A stretch of DNA of 64,000 nucleotides from CAG-177 sp003514385 (lineage in GTDB: Bacteria > Bacillota > Clostridia > Oscillospirales > Acutalibacteraceae): contig JBPPLN010000003.1 in NCBI GenBank assembly GCA_051920445.1, forward strand, positions 1-64,000, read 5' to 3'. Numbering within the stretch: position 1 is the first letter of the stretch; each line of letters starts with the position of its first letter. Below the pieces are notes generated by a model. The model was not told where the DNA came from. It made no database searches and saw nothing but the letters and a program-made list of their open reading frames with translations. A program made the translations under genes and the position numbers. This document shows, piece after piece, positions 8,501 to 17,148 of this stretch.

Positions 8501-9742
8501 ATGGCAGTATTCAGACCCTTCAAAGCAGTAAGACCGCTCCCCGAATATGCATCGCGTGTTGCGGCTCTTCCCTATGATGTTATGAACAGCGATGAAGCCC
8601 GCGAGATGGTAAAGGGCAATCCCTATTCGTTCCTTCATGTCGACAAGGCGGAGGTCGATTTGCCCGTCGGCACAGAGCTCTATTCCGAAGTTGTCTACAA
8701 CAAGGCGGCGGAGAATCTCCAAAAGCTCGAAACCGACGGCATCTGCAAGCAGGACAAGTCGGATTGCATGTACATATACCGTCAGATAATGGACGGCAGA
8801 AGCCAGACGGGTCTCGTCGGCTGCGTGTCGATAGACGACTATATGAACAATGTCATAAAGAAACATGAGCTGACCCGCGCCGACAAGGAGCAGGACAGAA
8901 TAAATCATGTCGATTATTGCGACGCGAACACAGGACCTATCTTCCTTACATACAGAGACAACGCCGCGGTTGGCGATATCGTCAAGGCGTGGCAGGCGGA
9001 GCATGAGCCGGTCTATGATTTCGTCTCCGACGGCGTCGCCCAGACAGTCTGGGTCATCGACTGCCCCGAGACTATAAAGAAACTTTCGTCTCTCTTCGCG
9101 GGCATCGATTCGCTCTATATTGCGGACGGTCATCACCGCGCCGCTTCGGCGGTCAAAGTCGGCAAAAAGCGCAGAGAGCAGAATCCCGGATACACCGGAA
9201 ACGAGGAGTTTAACTTCTTCCTCGCCGTGTTGTTTGCGCAGAGCGAGCTCGCGATAATGGACTATAACAGAGTCATAAAAGACTTAAACGGTCTGACTCA
9301 GGACGAGTTTATAGCAAAAATAAGCGAAAGCTTTACCGTTGAATCCGCGCCCGAGTCGCCTTATAAGCCGCAGGAGAAGCATACCTTCGGAATGTATCTC
9401 GGCGGAAAGTGGTACAAGCTCACTGCAAAGAACGGCACTTTCGATGCGTCCGACCCGGTCGCGGCGCTCGATGTTTCGATACTTCAGCAGAATCTCATCT
9501 CTCCCGTGCTCGGAATAGACGATCCGCGCACCGACAAGAGAATTGACTTCGTCGGCGGCATACGCGGTCTCAAGGAGCTTGAGCGCAGGGCGCAGAGTGA
9601 TATGTGCCTCGCATTTTCAATGTTCCCGACGACCGTTGACGACCTTATGGACATAGCCGACGCGGGTAAGATAATGCCGCCGAAATCGACATGGTTCGAG
9701 CCGAAACTGCTCAGCGGCCTGTTTGTGCACAAGCTTAAATAA
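8501..9742 (+). CDS. DUF1015 family protein
   Basis: A 413-residue soluble protein with the hallmarks of DUF1015: N-terminal FRPFKAVRP, AALPYDVMNSDEARE, and a central IADGHHRAASA motif whose His pair suggests a catalytic or metal site. The family is widespread in Clostridia and archaea and, as far as I know, lacks an established function. The ribosome binding site (gaaagg) and the 26-base gap after ddl place it in the same transcript. No membrane segment or signal peptide is seen. Confidence 0.9.
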   Translation: MAVFRPFKAVRPLPEYASRVAALPYDVMNSDEAREMVKGNPYSFLHVDKAEVDLPVGTELYSEVVYNKAAENLQKLETDGICKQDKSDCMYIYRQIMDGRSQTGLVGCVSIDDYMNNVIKKHELTRADKEQDRINHVDYCDANTGPIFLTYRDNAAVGDIVKAWQAEHEPVYDFVSDGVAQTVWVIDCPETIKKLSSLFAGIDSLYIADGHHRAASAVKVGKKRREQNPGYTGNEEFNFFLAVLFAQSELAIMDYNRVIKDLNGLTQDEFIAKISESFTVESAPESPYKPQEKHTFGMYLGGKWYKLTAKNGTFDASDPVAALDVSILQQNLISPVLGIDDPRTDKRIDFVGGIRGLKELERRAQSDMCLAFSMFPTTVDDLMDIADAGKIMPPKSTWFEPKLLSGLFVHKLK

Positions 9743-9753
9743 GGGATGAAAAC

Positions 9754-10293
9754 ATGGTAAGATACAAGACCGAACCCGGCGAAAAGGAGCAGAAAATCCT
9801 CGCAGAAATTTCGCTCAACACGCCGAACAATCTGAAAAGGCGTAAGGTGACTTCTGCAGTTTCGGCGGTTCTCTGTGTCATATATGCGGCGTTCGCCGTG
9901 TGGATGTTCGCGCGCGGTGTTGTCGGCAACGGATTCCTGCTGCTCGGCTTTGCAGTGCTTTTTTTGCTGATAATTTTGTTTTCCAAAAAGTTTCAGCTCA
10001 GTGTAATGCAAAAGCTCATGAAAAAGAGAAACAATGCTGTTTCGGGCGGAACTTTGGAATATGTCATTGACGATGACGGCGTGGCGATAACTTCGCCGCT
10101 CGGCACGGGCAAAAACAACTGGTCGGCTTTCGACCGATGGGGCGAGCAGGACGGATATGTCTATCTCGTGCGTATCGATAACAATGTCGTGCTTATGGAT
10201 AAATCCCGCCTGACTCCCGATGAACTGAAAGAGCTTGAAAGATTGCTCGGGAATGTGAAAAAAGCAAAGCTTGATAAAATGCTTGGAAAATGA
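9754..10293 (+). CDS. YcxB-like membrane protein
   Basis: A 179-residue protein with two adjacent hydrophobic helices near residues 32-75, forming a membrane hairpin. A cytoplasmic beta-rich domain follows (YVIDDDGVAITSPLGTG, WSAFDRWGEQDGYVYLVR, NNVVLMDKSRLTPDE), which is the YcxB-like domain pattern. Its function is not established. It starts 11 bases after the DUF1015 gene and is followed at once by a strong terminator, so it is the last gene of the 4.9-10.3 kb operon. Confidence 0.8.
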   Translation: MVRYKTEPGEKEQKILAEISLNTPNNLKRRKVTSAVSAVLCVIYAAFAVWMFARGVVGNGFLLLGFAVLFLLIILFSKKFQLSVMQKLMKKRNNAVSGGTLEYVIDDDGVAITSPLGTGKNNWSAFDRWGEQDGYVYLVRIDNNVVLMDKSRLTPDELKELERLLGNVKKAKLDKMLGK

Positions 10294-10326
10294 AAATAGC
10301 CACCGGTTGATTCGGTGGCTATTTTT
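10293..10326 (+). terminator. intrinsic terminator
   Basis: A perfect 13-bp stem (aaaatagccaccg / cggtggctatttt) with a seven-base loop, ending in T residues, directly after the YcxB-like gene stop. Confidence 0.9.
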
Positions 10327-10493
10327 GCGTCATTCACTTTTCGGCGGAGAGCGGCGATGAAATAATTTGAAATTTGCAGTTTGTATAGCCCTATAACTCA
10401 CAACTTAAAAACAACGGTGCTACCGAAAAGTCATGCCGTTTATAAATTTAATAATAGCTGCAAAACGCGGTATGCCGGTCAATTCATTTGATG

Positions 10494-11000
10494 TTATTCA
10501 TCCCAGTCAAATTTTGTAAGTTTGCCTTTTGTCAGCAGTTCGGGATATCCCCACTGGCGCAGAACTTCGTATACGCCGACGGCGACGGAGTTCGAGAGAT
10601 TCAGACTGCGGGCGTCCGAATTGTTTATCATCGGTATTCTCACGCAGCTGTCCGGGTTGTCGTGCAGAAGCTCCTCGGGCAGTCCTTTTGTCTCCTTACC
10701 GAAGACTATGTAGGCGTTGTCGGGATAAACTACATCTGAATGGATGTGCTCCGCCTTGGTTGAAAAATAGAAAAATTTTCCGCCTGCGTTCTTCTCAAAA
10801 AAGTCCGCGAGGTTCTCATAATATGTTATGTCGAGCAGATGCCAGTAGTCGAGTCCGGCTCTTTTGAGCTTGCGGTCGTCAATAGCAAAGCCCATGGGCT
10901 TGACTATGTGCAGGCGCGAGCCGGTCGCGGCGCAGGTGCGCGCGATGTTGCCGGTGTTCTGCGGTATTTCGGGTTCAACGAGAACTATGTTCAGCTGCAT
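10494..11000 (-). CDS. trmL: tRNA (cytidine/uridine-34 2'-O)-methyltransferase TrmL
   Basis: A 168-residue SPOUT-class methyltransferase that methylates the ribose of the wobble base of leucine tRNAs. Motifs: N-terminal NIVLVEPEIPQNTGNIART, IVFGKETKGLPEELL, and the knot end RIPMINNSDARSLNLSNSVAVGVYE. The length is typical (about 150-170). An upstream-extended reading frame exists, but ATG 11000 has AGGAGG seven bases upstream and matches the family start (MQLNIVLVEP). It is divergent from the small gene at 11127 and has no close operon partner. Confidence 0.95.
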   Translation of the reverse strand: MQLNIVLVEPEIPQNTGNIARTCAATGSRLHIVKPMGFAIDDRKLKRAGLDYWHLLDITYYENLADFFEKNAGGKFFYFSTKAEHIHSDVVYPDNAYIVFGKETKGLPEELLHDNPDSCVRIPMINNSDARSLNLSNSVAVGVYEVLRQWGYPELLTKGKLTKFDWDE

Positions 11001-11126
11001 TTTTGTCCTCCTGTTTCGTGCGTTTTGACAAAACAAATTTTGTCTTGAATCCCGGCGCGCTCCCTGCTCAAAATATAAAGGGAACGCCCGAAGCGTTCTG
11101 AAAAATAAAAAGGGGTGTGTTCTTTT

Positions 11127-11342
11127 ATGAAGATGGCTCAGTCCGGATCGACCGCCAAAAATGTCATGGTTGCCCTTGCAGTCGGCGGCGCGGCGGCCGC
11201 AGTGTCGGGTGCGATGATGATGGGCTCGAACAATTCGCTCAAAAAGGCGAAGAAGAATGTCAAGAAGAGCGCCGCAAAGGCTATGAAGACAGTCAGCGGC
11301 ATAATGGACGATGTGTCCTCGATGAAAAACTTCAAGATCTGA
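11127..11342 (+). CDS. small alanine- and lysine-rich single-span protein
   Basis: A 71-residue protein: a short polar start, a small-residue hydrophobic stretch (VMVALAVGGAAAAVSGAMMMG) long enough to span the membrane once, a Lys-rich segment (KKAKKNVKKSAAKAMK) and an acidic end. ATG 11127 is preceded by AGGGG 11 bases upstream. It resembles small YtxH-type or cell-envelope stress proteins only in composition. No specific family recognised. It ends a few bases before an inverted repeat shared with the end of pth. Confidence 0.65.
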   Translation: MKMAQSGSTAKNVMVALAVGGAAAAVSGAMMMGSNNSLKKAKKNVKKSAAKAMKTVSGIMDDVSSMKNFKI

Positions 11343-11348
11343 CTTTTT

Positions 11349-11399
11349 AATGGGACTCGGTCGCCGCGCGGTTATTTTGCGGCGTTGTAGAGTCCCATT
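11349..11399. repeat. inverted repeat spanning the 3' end of pth
   Basis: aatgggactc (11349-11358) pairs perfectly with gagtcccatt (11390-11399), with an inner pair cgccgc / gcggcg. It lies between converging genes, but its right arm is the last codons of pth. No good T-tract follows on either strand, so it may act on mRNA stability or as a weak terminator. Confidence 0.6.
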
Positions 11400-11983
11400 G
11401 CCTTTTCGGTCTCTCCGTTTACGAGCAGGGGAATCGCGTCGCATGCCTTGAGGCAGGCGGAACGCAGATTTTCGAGGTCGTCGCCCTTCATGACTGAGAG
11501 CACCCAGTCTGCGAGCGGCTGCTCGGGGTGGAGCTTCGCGCCGATGCCGAGCTTGATGCGCGGAAACTGATCGCTCTGAAGCTGATATATTATGCTCTTT
11601 ATTCCGTTGTGACCGCCGTCCGTGCCTTTGCGGCGTATCCTGAGCCTGCCGCAGGGGAGAGAGATGTCGTCAAAAATTACGATTATCTTTTCGGGCGGAA
11701 TCTTGTAGAACGAGGCTATGTCGCGCACCGCCTCGCCGGAGTTGTTCATGAAAGTCTGAGGCTTTGCAAGAATGCAGCGCTTGCCGCCGATTTCCGCGTC
11801 TCCGATGAGTGCGTTGAACTTCAGGCGGTTTATTTTTATATCGTTCTCCTGCGCGAAGAGATCGAGACAGAGAAAGCCAGCATTGTGGCGGGTAAATTCA
11901 TATTCCTTGCCCGGGTTGCCGAGCCCGACTATCAAAAATTCGGGTGCGCCGACAGCGCGGGGAGTGCGTCTGAAAAAATTCAT
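11372..11983 (-). CDS. pth: peptidyl-tRNA hydrolase
   Basis: A 203-residue enzyme that frees tRNA from stalled peptidyl-tRNA. Motifs: VGLGNPGKEYEFTRHNAG with the catalytic His, KPQTFMNNSGEAV, IIVIFDDISLPCGRLRIR and GGHNGIKSI. The N-terminal ~15 residues before FLIVGLGNPG form an extension relative to the usual ~190-residue protein. It is the last gene of glmU - anchored protein - pth. The glmU/pth linkage is common in Firmicutes, where prs and ctc often lie between; here neither is present. Confidence 0.96.
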   Translation of the reverse strand: MNFFRRTPRAVGAPEFLIVGLGNPGKEYEFTRHNAGFLCLDLFAQENDIKINRLKFNALIGDAEIGGKRCILAKPQTFMNNSGEAVRDIASFYKIPPEKIIVIFDDISLPCGRLRIRRKGTDGGHNGIKSIIYQLQSDQFPRIKLGIGAKLHPEQPLADWVLSVMKGDDLENLRSACLKACDAIPLLVNGETEKAMGLYNAAK

Positions 11984-12003
11984 ATCTTTTTCCCTTACAT
12001 TTT

Positions 12004-12035
12004 ATACGGACGCCCGGAAACCCGAGCGCCCGTAT
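12004..12035 (-). promoter_or_regulatory. intercistronic hairpin
   Basis: A 14-bp stem with two wobble pairs lies between the anchored-protein gene and pth (atacggacgcccgg / ccgagcgcccgtat on the + strand). No T-tract follows in the direction of transcription, so mRNA processing or stability is more likely than termination. Confidence 0.5.
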
Positions 12036-12050
12036 GTTATTTTGACTTTA

Positions 12051-12644
12051 TCAGAACTTTATGTCGATCGCAAATTTCTCGGCATTTGCCATGTCAAATT
12101 TTACGAACGACTGGTTCGCGGCGGACTTGTTCTCCGCAAACACGATGCTCGGGTTGAGCTTCTTGAGAGCCGATTTGACAGCGTCGGGGCTGTTGTAGCC
12201 CTTGGCGAGGACATTGAATGTGAATGTCCCGGTTTCGCCGGGAGCGATGGTCACATAGTCGGCCTCGTTGGTGCGCGAGCAGACCCAGATGTTGTCCGTT
12301 CCGTTCGCTTCGCTCTTCGCGTTGGAGATGACTATCGCAGTGTCGCTGCGGTTCTTTATTGAGACTGTCTGGGCGTAAACGTTCCAGCCCTCGCAGTTGT
12401 TCTCATAGAACTTTGCAACATCGTCGGAGCTCATGCCGTAGAGCGATTTGAGTGTGATCTTGTAGACCTGGGGGATAGTCTTGTATGCGGTCATTGCGGT
12501 GTCGTCAACAGCTATCTCCTGTGCAGATGCCGTTCTCTTGTTGCCGACAGGGATGACTCCTCCGAGGACGAGTCCGCCGACAACTATCGCCGCGGCCGCG
12601 ATGACGGCAATAATGATTATCGCCGCTTTCTTGCCTTTCTTCAT
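12051..12644 (-). CDS. membrane-anchored extracytoplasmic protein, unknown function
   Basis: A 197-residue protein with one N-terminal membrane helix (lysines, then AAIIIIAVIAAAAIVVGGLVLGG) and a ~160-residue domain probably outside the cell. There is no lipobox Cys, so it is an uncleaved anchor. The domain has beta-sandwich features (NVYAQTVSIKNRSDTAIVISNAK, APGETGTFTFNVLAKG) like FxLYD-type surface domains. It lies between glmU and pth, so it is cotranscribed with housekeeping genes. No named family recognised. Confidence 0.75.
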   Translation of the reverse strand: MKKGKKAAIIIIAVIAAAAIVVGGLVLGGVIPVGNKRTASAQEIAVDDTAMTAYKTIPQVYKITLKSLYGMSSDDVAKFYENNCEGWNVYAQTVSIKNRSDTAIVISNAKSEANGTDNIWVCSRTNEADYVTIAPGETGTFTFNVLAKGYNSPDAVKSALKKLNPSIVFAENKSAANQSFVKFDMANAEKFAIDIKF

Positions 12645-12665
12645 GGCAATTTCACCGTCTTTCTT

Positions 12666-14072
12666 TTAAACTTTATGCTTGTAGGGCTGCTTTATCTTCA
12701 CCCAGCCCTTTTTGACCGTCTGTCTGGAACGGGCGACTGCGAGCGAGTTGTCGGGGACATTCTCGGTCACGGTCGAGCCTGCCGCAGTGTATGCGTTTTC
12801 GCCGACCTCAACGGGGGCCACGAGGCAGGTGTGGCATCCGATAAATGCGCCGTCCTTGATTGTGGTGCGGCTCTTTTTGTTGCCGGAGTAATTAGCCGTA
12901 GCGCAGCCGCAGCCGATGTTGATTCCCGTGCCGAGATCGGAGTCGCCGATATATGAAAGGTGGGATATCTTTGTCTCGGCGCCTATCGTGCTGTTCTTGA
13001 CTTCAACGAAGTTGCCGACATGGACGGAACTGCCGATAACGCTGCCGGGACGGATGCGGACGAACGGACCGATGTCCGCGCCGTCGAGTATCTTCGATGA
13101 GTAGCAGACCGAGCGGACGAACGAAACGCCGTCTTCTATCGTGCTGTTTTCAACGAGCGAGTCGGGACCTATCGTGCAGTCCTCGCCGATAACGCTGTCG
13201 CCTTTTATCACAGAACCGGTGAGAATCACGGTGTCCCTGCCGATTTTTGCGCCGGGGCAGATAATGACGCCGTCGGTGCAGGGGATCGACACGCCCGCAC
13301 GCATATGCTTCTCAAGCTCGCGGTGACGGGCAAGCTCGTTGAGAGCGTTGAGCTGAACCCTGTCGTTCGCGCCGAGGATTATATCCTCGCTCTGCGCCGT
13401 GAACGAACCTGCGCGCAGACCGTATGACTTTATCTCTTCAAGAGCGTCGGTCAGATAAAACTCTTTCTTCGTGTTCTCTCCGCTCGCGCGCTTTGCGTTG
13501 AGGCTGTTGAGCGCGCGCATCAGAGCTTTGCCGTCAAACCAGAACGCGCCGGAGTTGACTTCTCTTACAGCCGCCTCTTCGGCGTTCGCGTCGCGCTGTT
13601 CGACTATCTTTTCAACCGAACCGTCCGCCGAGCGGATTATCCTGCCGTAGCCGGTCGGATCGTCTATCGCCGCAGAGATAACGGTGACGCTGTTGCCCTC
13701 TTTCTTGTGCAGGGCGAGTGCATCGTATATTGTTTTTGCGTCGATGAACGGAGCGTCGCCATTTAAAACGAGGACATCGCCGCCGTTGCTTTCAATAAAG
13801 TTTCCCGCCTGCAAAACGGCGTGACCCGTTCCGAGTCTCTCGCTCTGGAGCACGGTCTCGCAGCTGCCTGCAAGGTGCGCGTCGAGATATTCCGCGCCGA
13901 AGCCTTTAACAACGCATATGTCGTCTATGCCGCTTTCTTTTGCGGCGCCTATGACCCAGTCGATCATCGGCGCGAAGAGAACCTCGGCGAGAGCCTTCGG
14001 TTTTTTGCTCTTCATTCGCGTACCTTCGCCGGCGGCGAGAATAACAGCACATTTCTTATCCATAAAGCTCAT
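12666..14072 (-). CDS. glmU: bifunctional UDP-GlcNAc pyrophosphorylase / GlcN-1-P acetyltransferase
   Basis: A 468-residue GlmU that makes UDP-N-acetylglucosamine, the precursor of peptidoglycan and teichoic acids. The N-terminal nucleotidyltransferase shows AVILAAGEGTRMKSKKPKAL, LNGDAPFID and VREVNSGAFWFD. The C-terminal half is a left-handed beta-helix of hexapeptide repeats with NFVEVKNSTIG, HLSYIGDSDLG and NYSGNKKSRT, the acetyltransferase site. Length is standard (about 455-470). ATG 14072 is backed by the aaggaaagg upstream. Confidence 0.97.
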   Translation of the reverse strand: MSFMDKKCAVILAAGEGTRMKSKKPKALAEVLFAPMIDWVIGAAKESGIDDICVVKGFGAEYLDAHLAGSCETVLQSERLGTGHAVLQAGNFIESNGGDVLVLNGDAPFIDAKTIYDALALHKKEGNSVTVISAAIDDPTGYGRIIRSADGSVEKIVEQRDANAEEAAVREVNSGAFWFDGKALMRALNSLNAKRASGENTKKEFYLTDALEEIKSYGLRAGSFTAQSEDIILGANDRVQLNALNELARHRELEKHMRAGVSIPCTDGVIICPGAKIGRDTVILTGSVIKGDSVIGEDCTIGPDSLVENSTIEDGVSFVRSVCYSSKILDGADIGPFVRIRPGSVIGSSVHVGNFVEVKNSTIGAETKISHLSYIGDSDLGTGINIGCGCATANYSGNKKSRTTIKDGAFIGCHTCLVAPVEVGENAYTAAGSTVTENVPDNSLAVARSRQTVKKGWVKIKQPYKHKV

Positions 14073-14113
14073 TGTCCTTTCCTTATTGATACCCGTGCGG
14101 TATCTTAAAATAT

Positions 14114-14142
14114 ATTATGACAGAAAAAGAGTGAAATTACAA
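14114..14142 (-). promoter_or_regulatory. promoter of glmU operon
   Basis: On the minus strand TTGTAA (14142-14137) and CATAAT (14119-14114) are 17 bases apart, 42 bases before the glmU ATG. Confidence 0.55.
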
Positions 14143-14363
14143 GCCATTGTGCATATGACGGCGCGATTTTTCAAAGATTTTATAAAATGAGCGGGTCGGC
14201 TCTGCGGTTGAAAAAGCAGGTTATATCCGCCGGATTTTTAAATTTTCGGCGTGGGGAAACATATTTTGTACCATATATATTTGTATAGTCAAATCTGTAC
14301 AAAAGAAAAGTCGCAAAAATCGCTATTTTATTGTAAAAATATATGGTATTTTCCCTGCCGGTC
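14143..14363. other. gene-free spacer between divergent glmU and ppdK
   Basis: An AT-rich stretch with no convincing reading frame. It holds several A/T tracts and ataTATGGTa-like words, but no clear operator or repeat beyond the two promoters listed separately. Confidence 0.5.
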
Positions 14364-14372
14364 TGCTATAAT
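14364..14372 (+). promoter_or_regulatory. extended -10 of ppdK promoter
   Basis: TGCTATAAT is a perfect extended -10 element. The -35 region 17 bases upstream is weak, as expected for extended -10 promoters. It lies 75 bases before the ppdK start. Confidence 0.6.
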
Positions 14373-14380
14373 AACATGAG

Positions 14381-14417
14381 GCGAAGATGCAGCCTTTGGT
14401 TTCTGCATCTTCTTCGC
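14381..14417 (+). promoter_or_regulatory. 5' leader hairpin of ppdK mRNA
   Basis: gcgaagatgcag pairs with ctgcatcttcttcgc (one three-base bulge), starting within ~10 bases of the likely transcription start. Such 5'-terminal stems protect highly expressed mRNAs from decay. No T-tract follows, so it is not a terminator. Confidence 0.55.
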
Positions 14418-14447
14418 AGCTAAAAACACTATTTACGGAGGTATATC

Positions 14448-17081
14448 ATGGCTCACAAGTACGTTTATTTGTTCTCCGAGGGCAATGCTCAGATGAGAGA
14501 GCTTCTCGGCGGTAAGGGCGCGAACCTTGCTGAAATGACAAACATCGGTCTTCCTGTTCCTCAGGGCTTCACCATCACCACCGAGGCCTGCACACAGTAC
14601 TATGAGGACGGCCGCGAGATCAATCCCGAGATCATGGCAGAGATCAACGAGTACATCGTCAAGATGGAAGGCATCACCGGCAAGAAGTTCGGCGATAAGG
14701 AGAATCCGCTCCTCGTTTCCGTCCGTTCCGGCGCCCGCGCTTCCATGCCCGGCATGATGGACACTATTCTTAACCTCGGTCTTAACGAGGAGGTTGTTGA
14801 GGCTATCGCAGAGAAGTCCGGCAATCCCCGTTGGGCTTGGGACTGCTACAGAAGATTCATTCAGATGTATTCCGACGTCGTTATGGAGGTCGGTAAGAAG
14901 TATTTCGAGCAGCTCATCGACGCTATGAAGGCGAAGAAGGGCGTGACCCAGGACGTCGAGCTTACCGCTGACGATCTCAAGGAGCTCGCTTCTCAGTTCA
15001 AGGCTGAGTACAAGGCAAAGATCGGCACCGATTTCCCGACCGATCCCAAGGAGCAGCTCATGGGCGCTATCAAGGCTGTTTTCCGTTCGTGGGACAACCC
15101 CCGCGCAAACGTCTATCGCCGCGACAACGATATCCCCTATTCGTGGGGTACTGCCGTTAACGTCCAGTCCATGGCGTTCGGCAACATGGGCGATGACTGC
15201 GGCACCGGCGTTGCGTTCACCCGCGACCCCGCAACCGGCGCTAAGGGCCTGTTCGGTGAGTTCCTCACCAACGCACAGGGCGAGGACGTCGTCGCAGGCG
15301 TCCGTACTCCCATGAAGATCGCTGAGATGGAGCAGAAGTTCCCCGAGGCGTTCGCAGAGTTCAAGAAGGTCTGCAAGATTCTTGAAGACCATTACAGAGA
15401 TATGCAGGACATGGAGTTCACCGTCGAGCACGGCAAGCTCTTCATGCTTCAGACCCGTAACGGTAAGAGAACCGCTCAGGCAGCTCTCAAGATCGCCTGC
15501 GATCTCGTTGACGAGGGTATGAGAACCGAGGAAGAGGCTGTTCTTATGATCGAGCCCAGAAACCTCGACACCCTCCTTCATCCCCAGTTTGACGCAAAGG
15601 CACTCAAGGCCGCTACTCCGATCGGTAAGGGTCTTGGCGCTTCTCCCGGCGCTGCATGCGGCAAGATCGTCTTCACCGCTGACGACGCTGAGGCTTGGAA
15701 GGCAAGAGGCGAGAAGGTTGTCCTTGTCCGCCTTGAGACCTCTCCCGAGGACATCACCGGCATGAAGGCATCTCAGGGTATCCTGACTGTCCGCGGCGGT
15801 ATGACCTCTCACGCAGCTGTTGTTGCCCGTGGTATGGGTACCTGCTGTGTCTCCGGCTGCTCCGAGATCATCATGGACGAGGAGAACAAGAAGTTCACCC
15901 TTGCAGGCAAGACCTTCCATGAGGGCGACTTCATCTCCATCGACGGCTCCACCGGTAACATCTATGACGGCATCATCCCGACTGTCGACGCTTCCATCGC
16001 AGGCGAGTTCGGCAGAATCATGGGCTGGGCTGATAAGTACAGAACCCTTAAGGTTCGCACCAACGCAGATACTCCGCGCGACGCAGCCAAGGCTGTTGAG
16101 CTCGGCGCAGAGGGCATCGGCCTTTGCCGTACAGAGCATATGTTCTTCGAGGCTGACAGAATCGCTGCTTTCCGCGAGATGATCTGCTCCGATACTGTTG
16201 AAGAGAGAGAAGAAGCTCTTGAGAAGATTCTTCCCTATCAGCAGGGCGACTTCGAGAAGCTCTATGAGACCCTCGAAGGCAAGCCGGTCACCATCCGCTT
16301 CCTTGATCCGCCTCTCCATGAGTTTGTTCCCACCGAGGAGGCTGACATCGAGGCTCTTGCAGCTGCAAAGCATAAGAGCGTTGATGAGATCAAGGCTATC
16401 ATCGCTTCTCTCCACGAGTTCAACCCGATGATGGGTCACCGCGGCTGCCGCCTGACCGTCACCTATCCCGAAATCGCAAAGATGCAGACCGCTGCCGTTA
16501 TCCGCGCTGCTATCAATGTTCAGAAGAAGCATCCCGATTGGAAGATCGTTCCTGAGATCATGATCCCGCTTGTCGGCGACGTCAAGGAGTTCAAGTTCGT
16601 CAAGAAGATCGTTGTCGAGGTTGCCGACGCTGAGATAAAGGCTGCCGGCATTGATCTCGAGTATGAGGTCGGCACCATGATCGAGATCCCGAGAGCGGCT
16701 CTCACCGCCGACGAGATCGCTGCTGAGGCTGATTTCTTCTGCTTCGGCACCAACGACCTGACTCAGATGACCTTCGGCTTCAGCCGTGACGATGCAGGCA
16801 AGTTCCTCAACGCTTACTATGACACCAAGATCTTTGAGAACGATCCGTTCGCAAAGCTTGATCAGAACGGCGTAGGCAAGCTTATGCAGATGACCATTGC
16901 GCTCAGCAAGCCCGTCAACCCGAAGCTCCACTGCGGTATCTGCGGTGAGCACGGCGGCGACCCGACTTCCGTCGAGTTCTGCAACGACATCGGCCTTGAT
17001 TATGTTTCCTGCTCGCCCTTCCGCGTGCCGATCGCACGCCTCAGCGCAGCTCAGGCAGCTATCAAGAAGCACAACGCGTAA
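14448..17081 (+). CDS. ppdK: pyruvate, phosphate dikinase
   Basis: An 877-residue PPDK interconverting pyruvate + ATP + Pi with PEP + AMP + PPi; in anaerobic Clostridia it often runs in the glycolytic, PPi-using direction. Order: N-terminal ATP-grasp domain, swivelling phosphohistidine domain with GGMTSHAAVVARG (His at residue 455, the same number as in the well-studied Clostridium symbiosum enzyme), and C-terminal PEP/pyruvate barrel with LHCGICGEHGGDP (Cys ~832). Length is standard. Codon choice is visibly different from the neighbours, with many GCT, CTT and AAG codons, as in very highly expressed genes. GGAGG lies six bases before the ATG. It is a single-gene transcript with its own promoter, leader hairpin and terminator. 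Confidence 0.98.
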   Translation: MAHKYVYLFSEGNAQMRELLGGKGANLAEMTNIGLPVPQGFTITTEACTQYYEDGREINPEIMAEINEYIVKMEGITGKKFGDKENPLLVSVRSGARASMPGMMDTILNLGLNEEVVEAIAEKSGNPRWAWDCYRRFIQMYSDVVMEVGKKYFEQLIDAMKAKKGVTQDVELTADDLKELASQFKAEYKAKIGTDFPTDPKEQLMGAIKAVFRSWDNPRANVYRRDNDIPYSWGTAVNVQSMAFGNMGDDCGTGVAFTRDPATGAKGLFGEFLTNAQGEDVVAGVRTPMKIAEMEQKFPEAFAEFKKVCKILEDHYRDMQDMEFTVEHGKLFMLQTRNGKRTAQAALKIACDLVDEGMRTEEEAVLMIEPRNLDTLLHPQFDAKALKAATPIGKGLGASPGAACGKIVFTADDAEAWKARGEKVVLVRLETSPEDITGMKASQGILTVRGGMTSHAAVVARGMGTCCVSGCSEIIMDEENKKFTLAGKTFHEGDFISIDGSTGNIYDGIIPTVDASIAGEFGRIMGWADKYRTLKVRTNADTPRDAAKAVELGAEGIGLCRTEHMFFEADRIAAFREMICSDTVEEREEALEKILPYQQGDFEKLYETLEGKPVTIRFLDPPLHEFVPTEEADIEALAAAKHKSVDEIKAIIASLHEFNPMMGHRGCRLTVTYPEIAKMQTAAVIRAAINVQKKHPDWKIVPEIMIPLVGDVKEFKFVKKIVVEVADAEIKAAGIDLEYEVGTMIEIPRAALTADEIAAEADFFCFGTNDLTQMTFGFSRDDAGKFLNAYYDTKIFENDPFAKLDQNGVGKLMQMTIALSKPVNPKLHCGICGEHGGDPTSVEFCNDIGLDYVSCSPFRVPIARLSAAQAAIKKHNA

Positions 17082-17090
17082 ATCTAAATC

Positions 17091-17125
17091 AAAAGCTCCG
17101 TCCGGTTCTCCGGGCGGAGTTTTTA
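17091..17125 (+). terminator. intrinsic terminator of ppdK
   Basis: ctccgtccgg pairs with ccgggcggag (one G-T) around a short loop and is followed by TTTTTATA. Confidence 0.88.
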
Positions 17126-17148
17126 TATACTGCAAACTTGCGCGCCCG

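Noticed and set aside
11025..11050. Perfect TTGACA followed by TTGAAT as a promoter for the small gene at 11127
   Set aside because: No -10 box at the right distance from either; the TTGACA belongs to the palindrome gacaaaacaaattttgtc.
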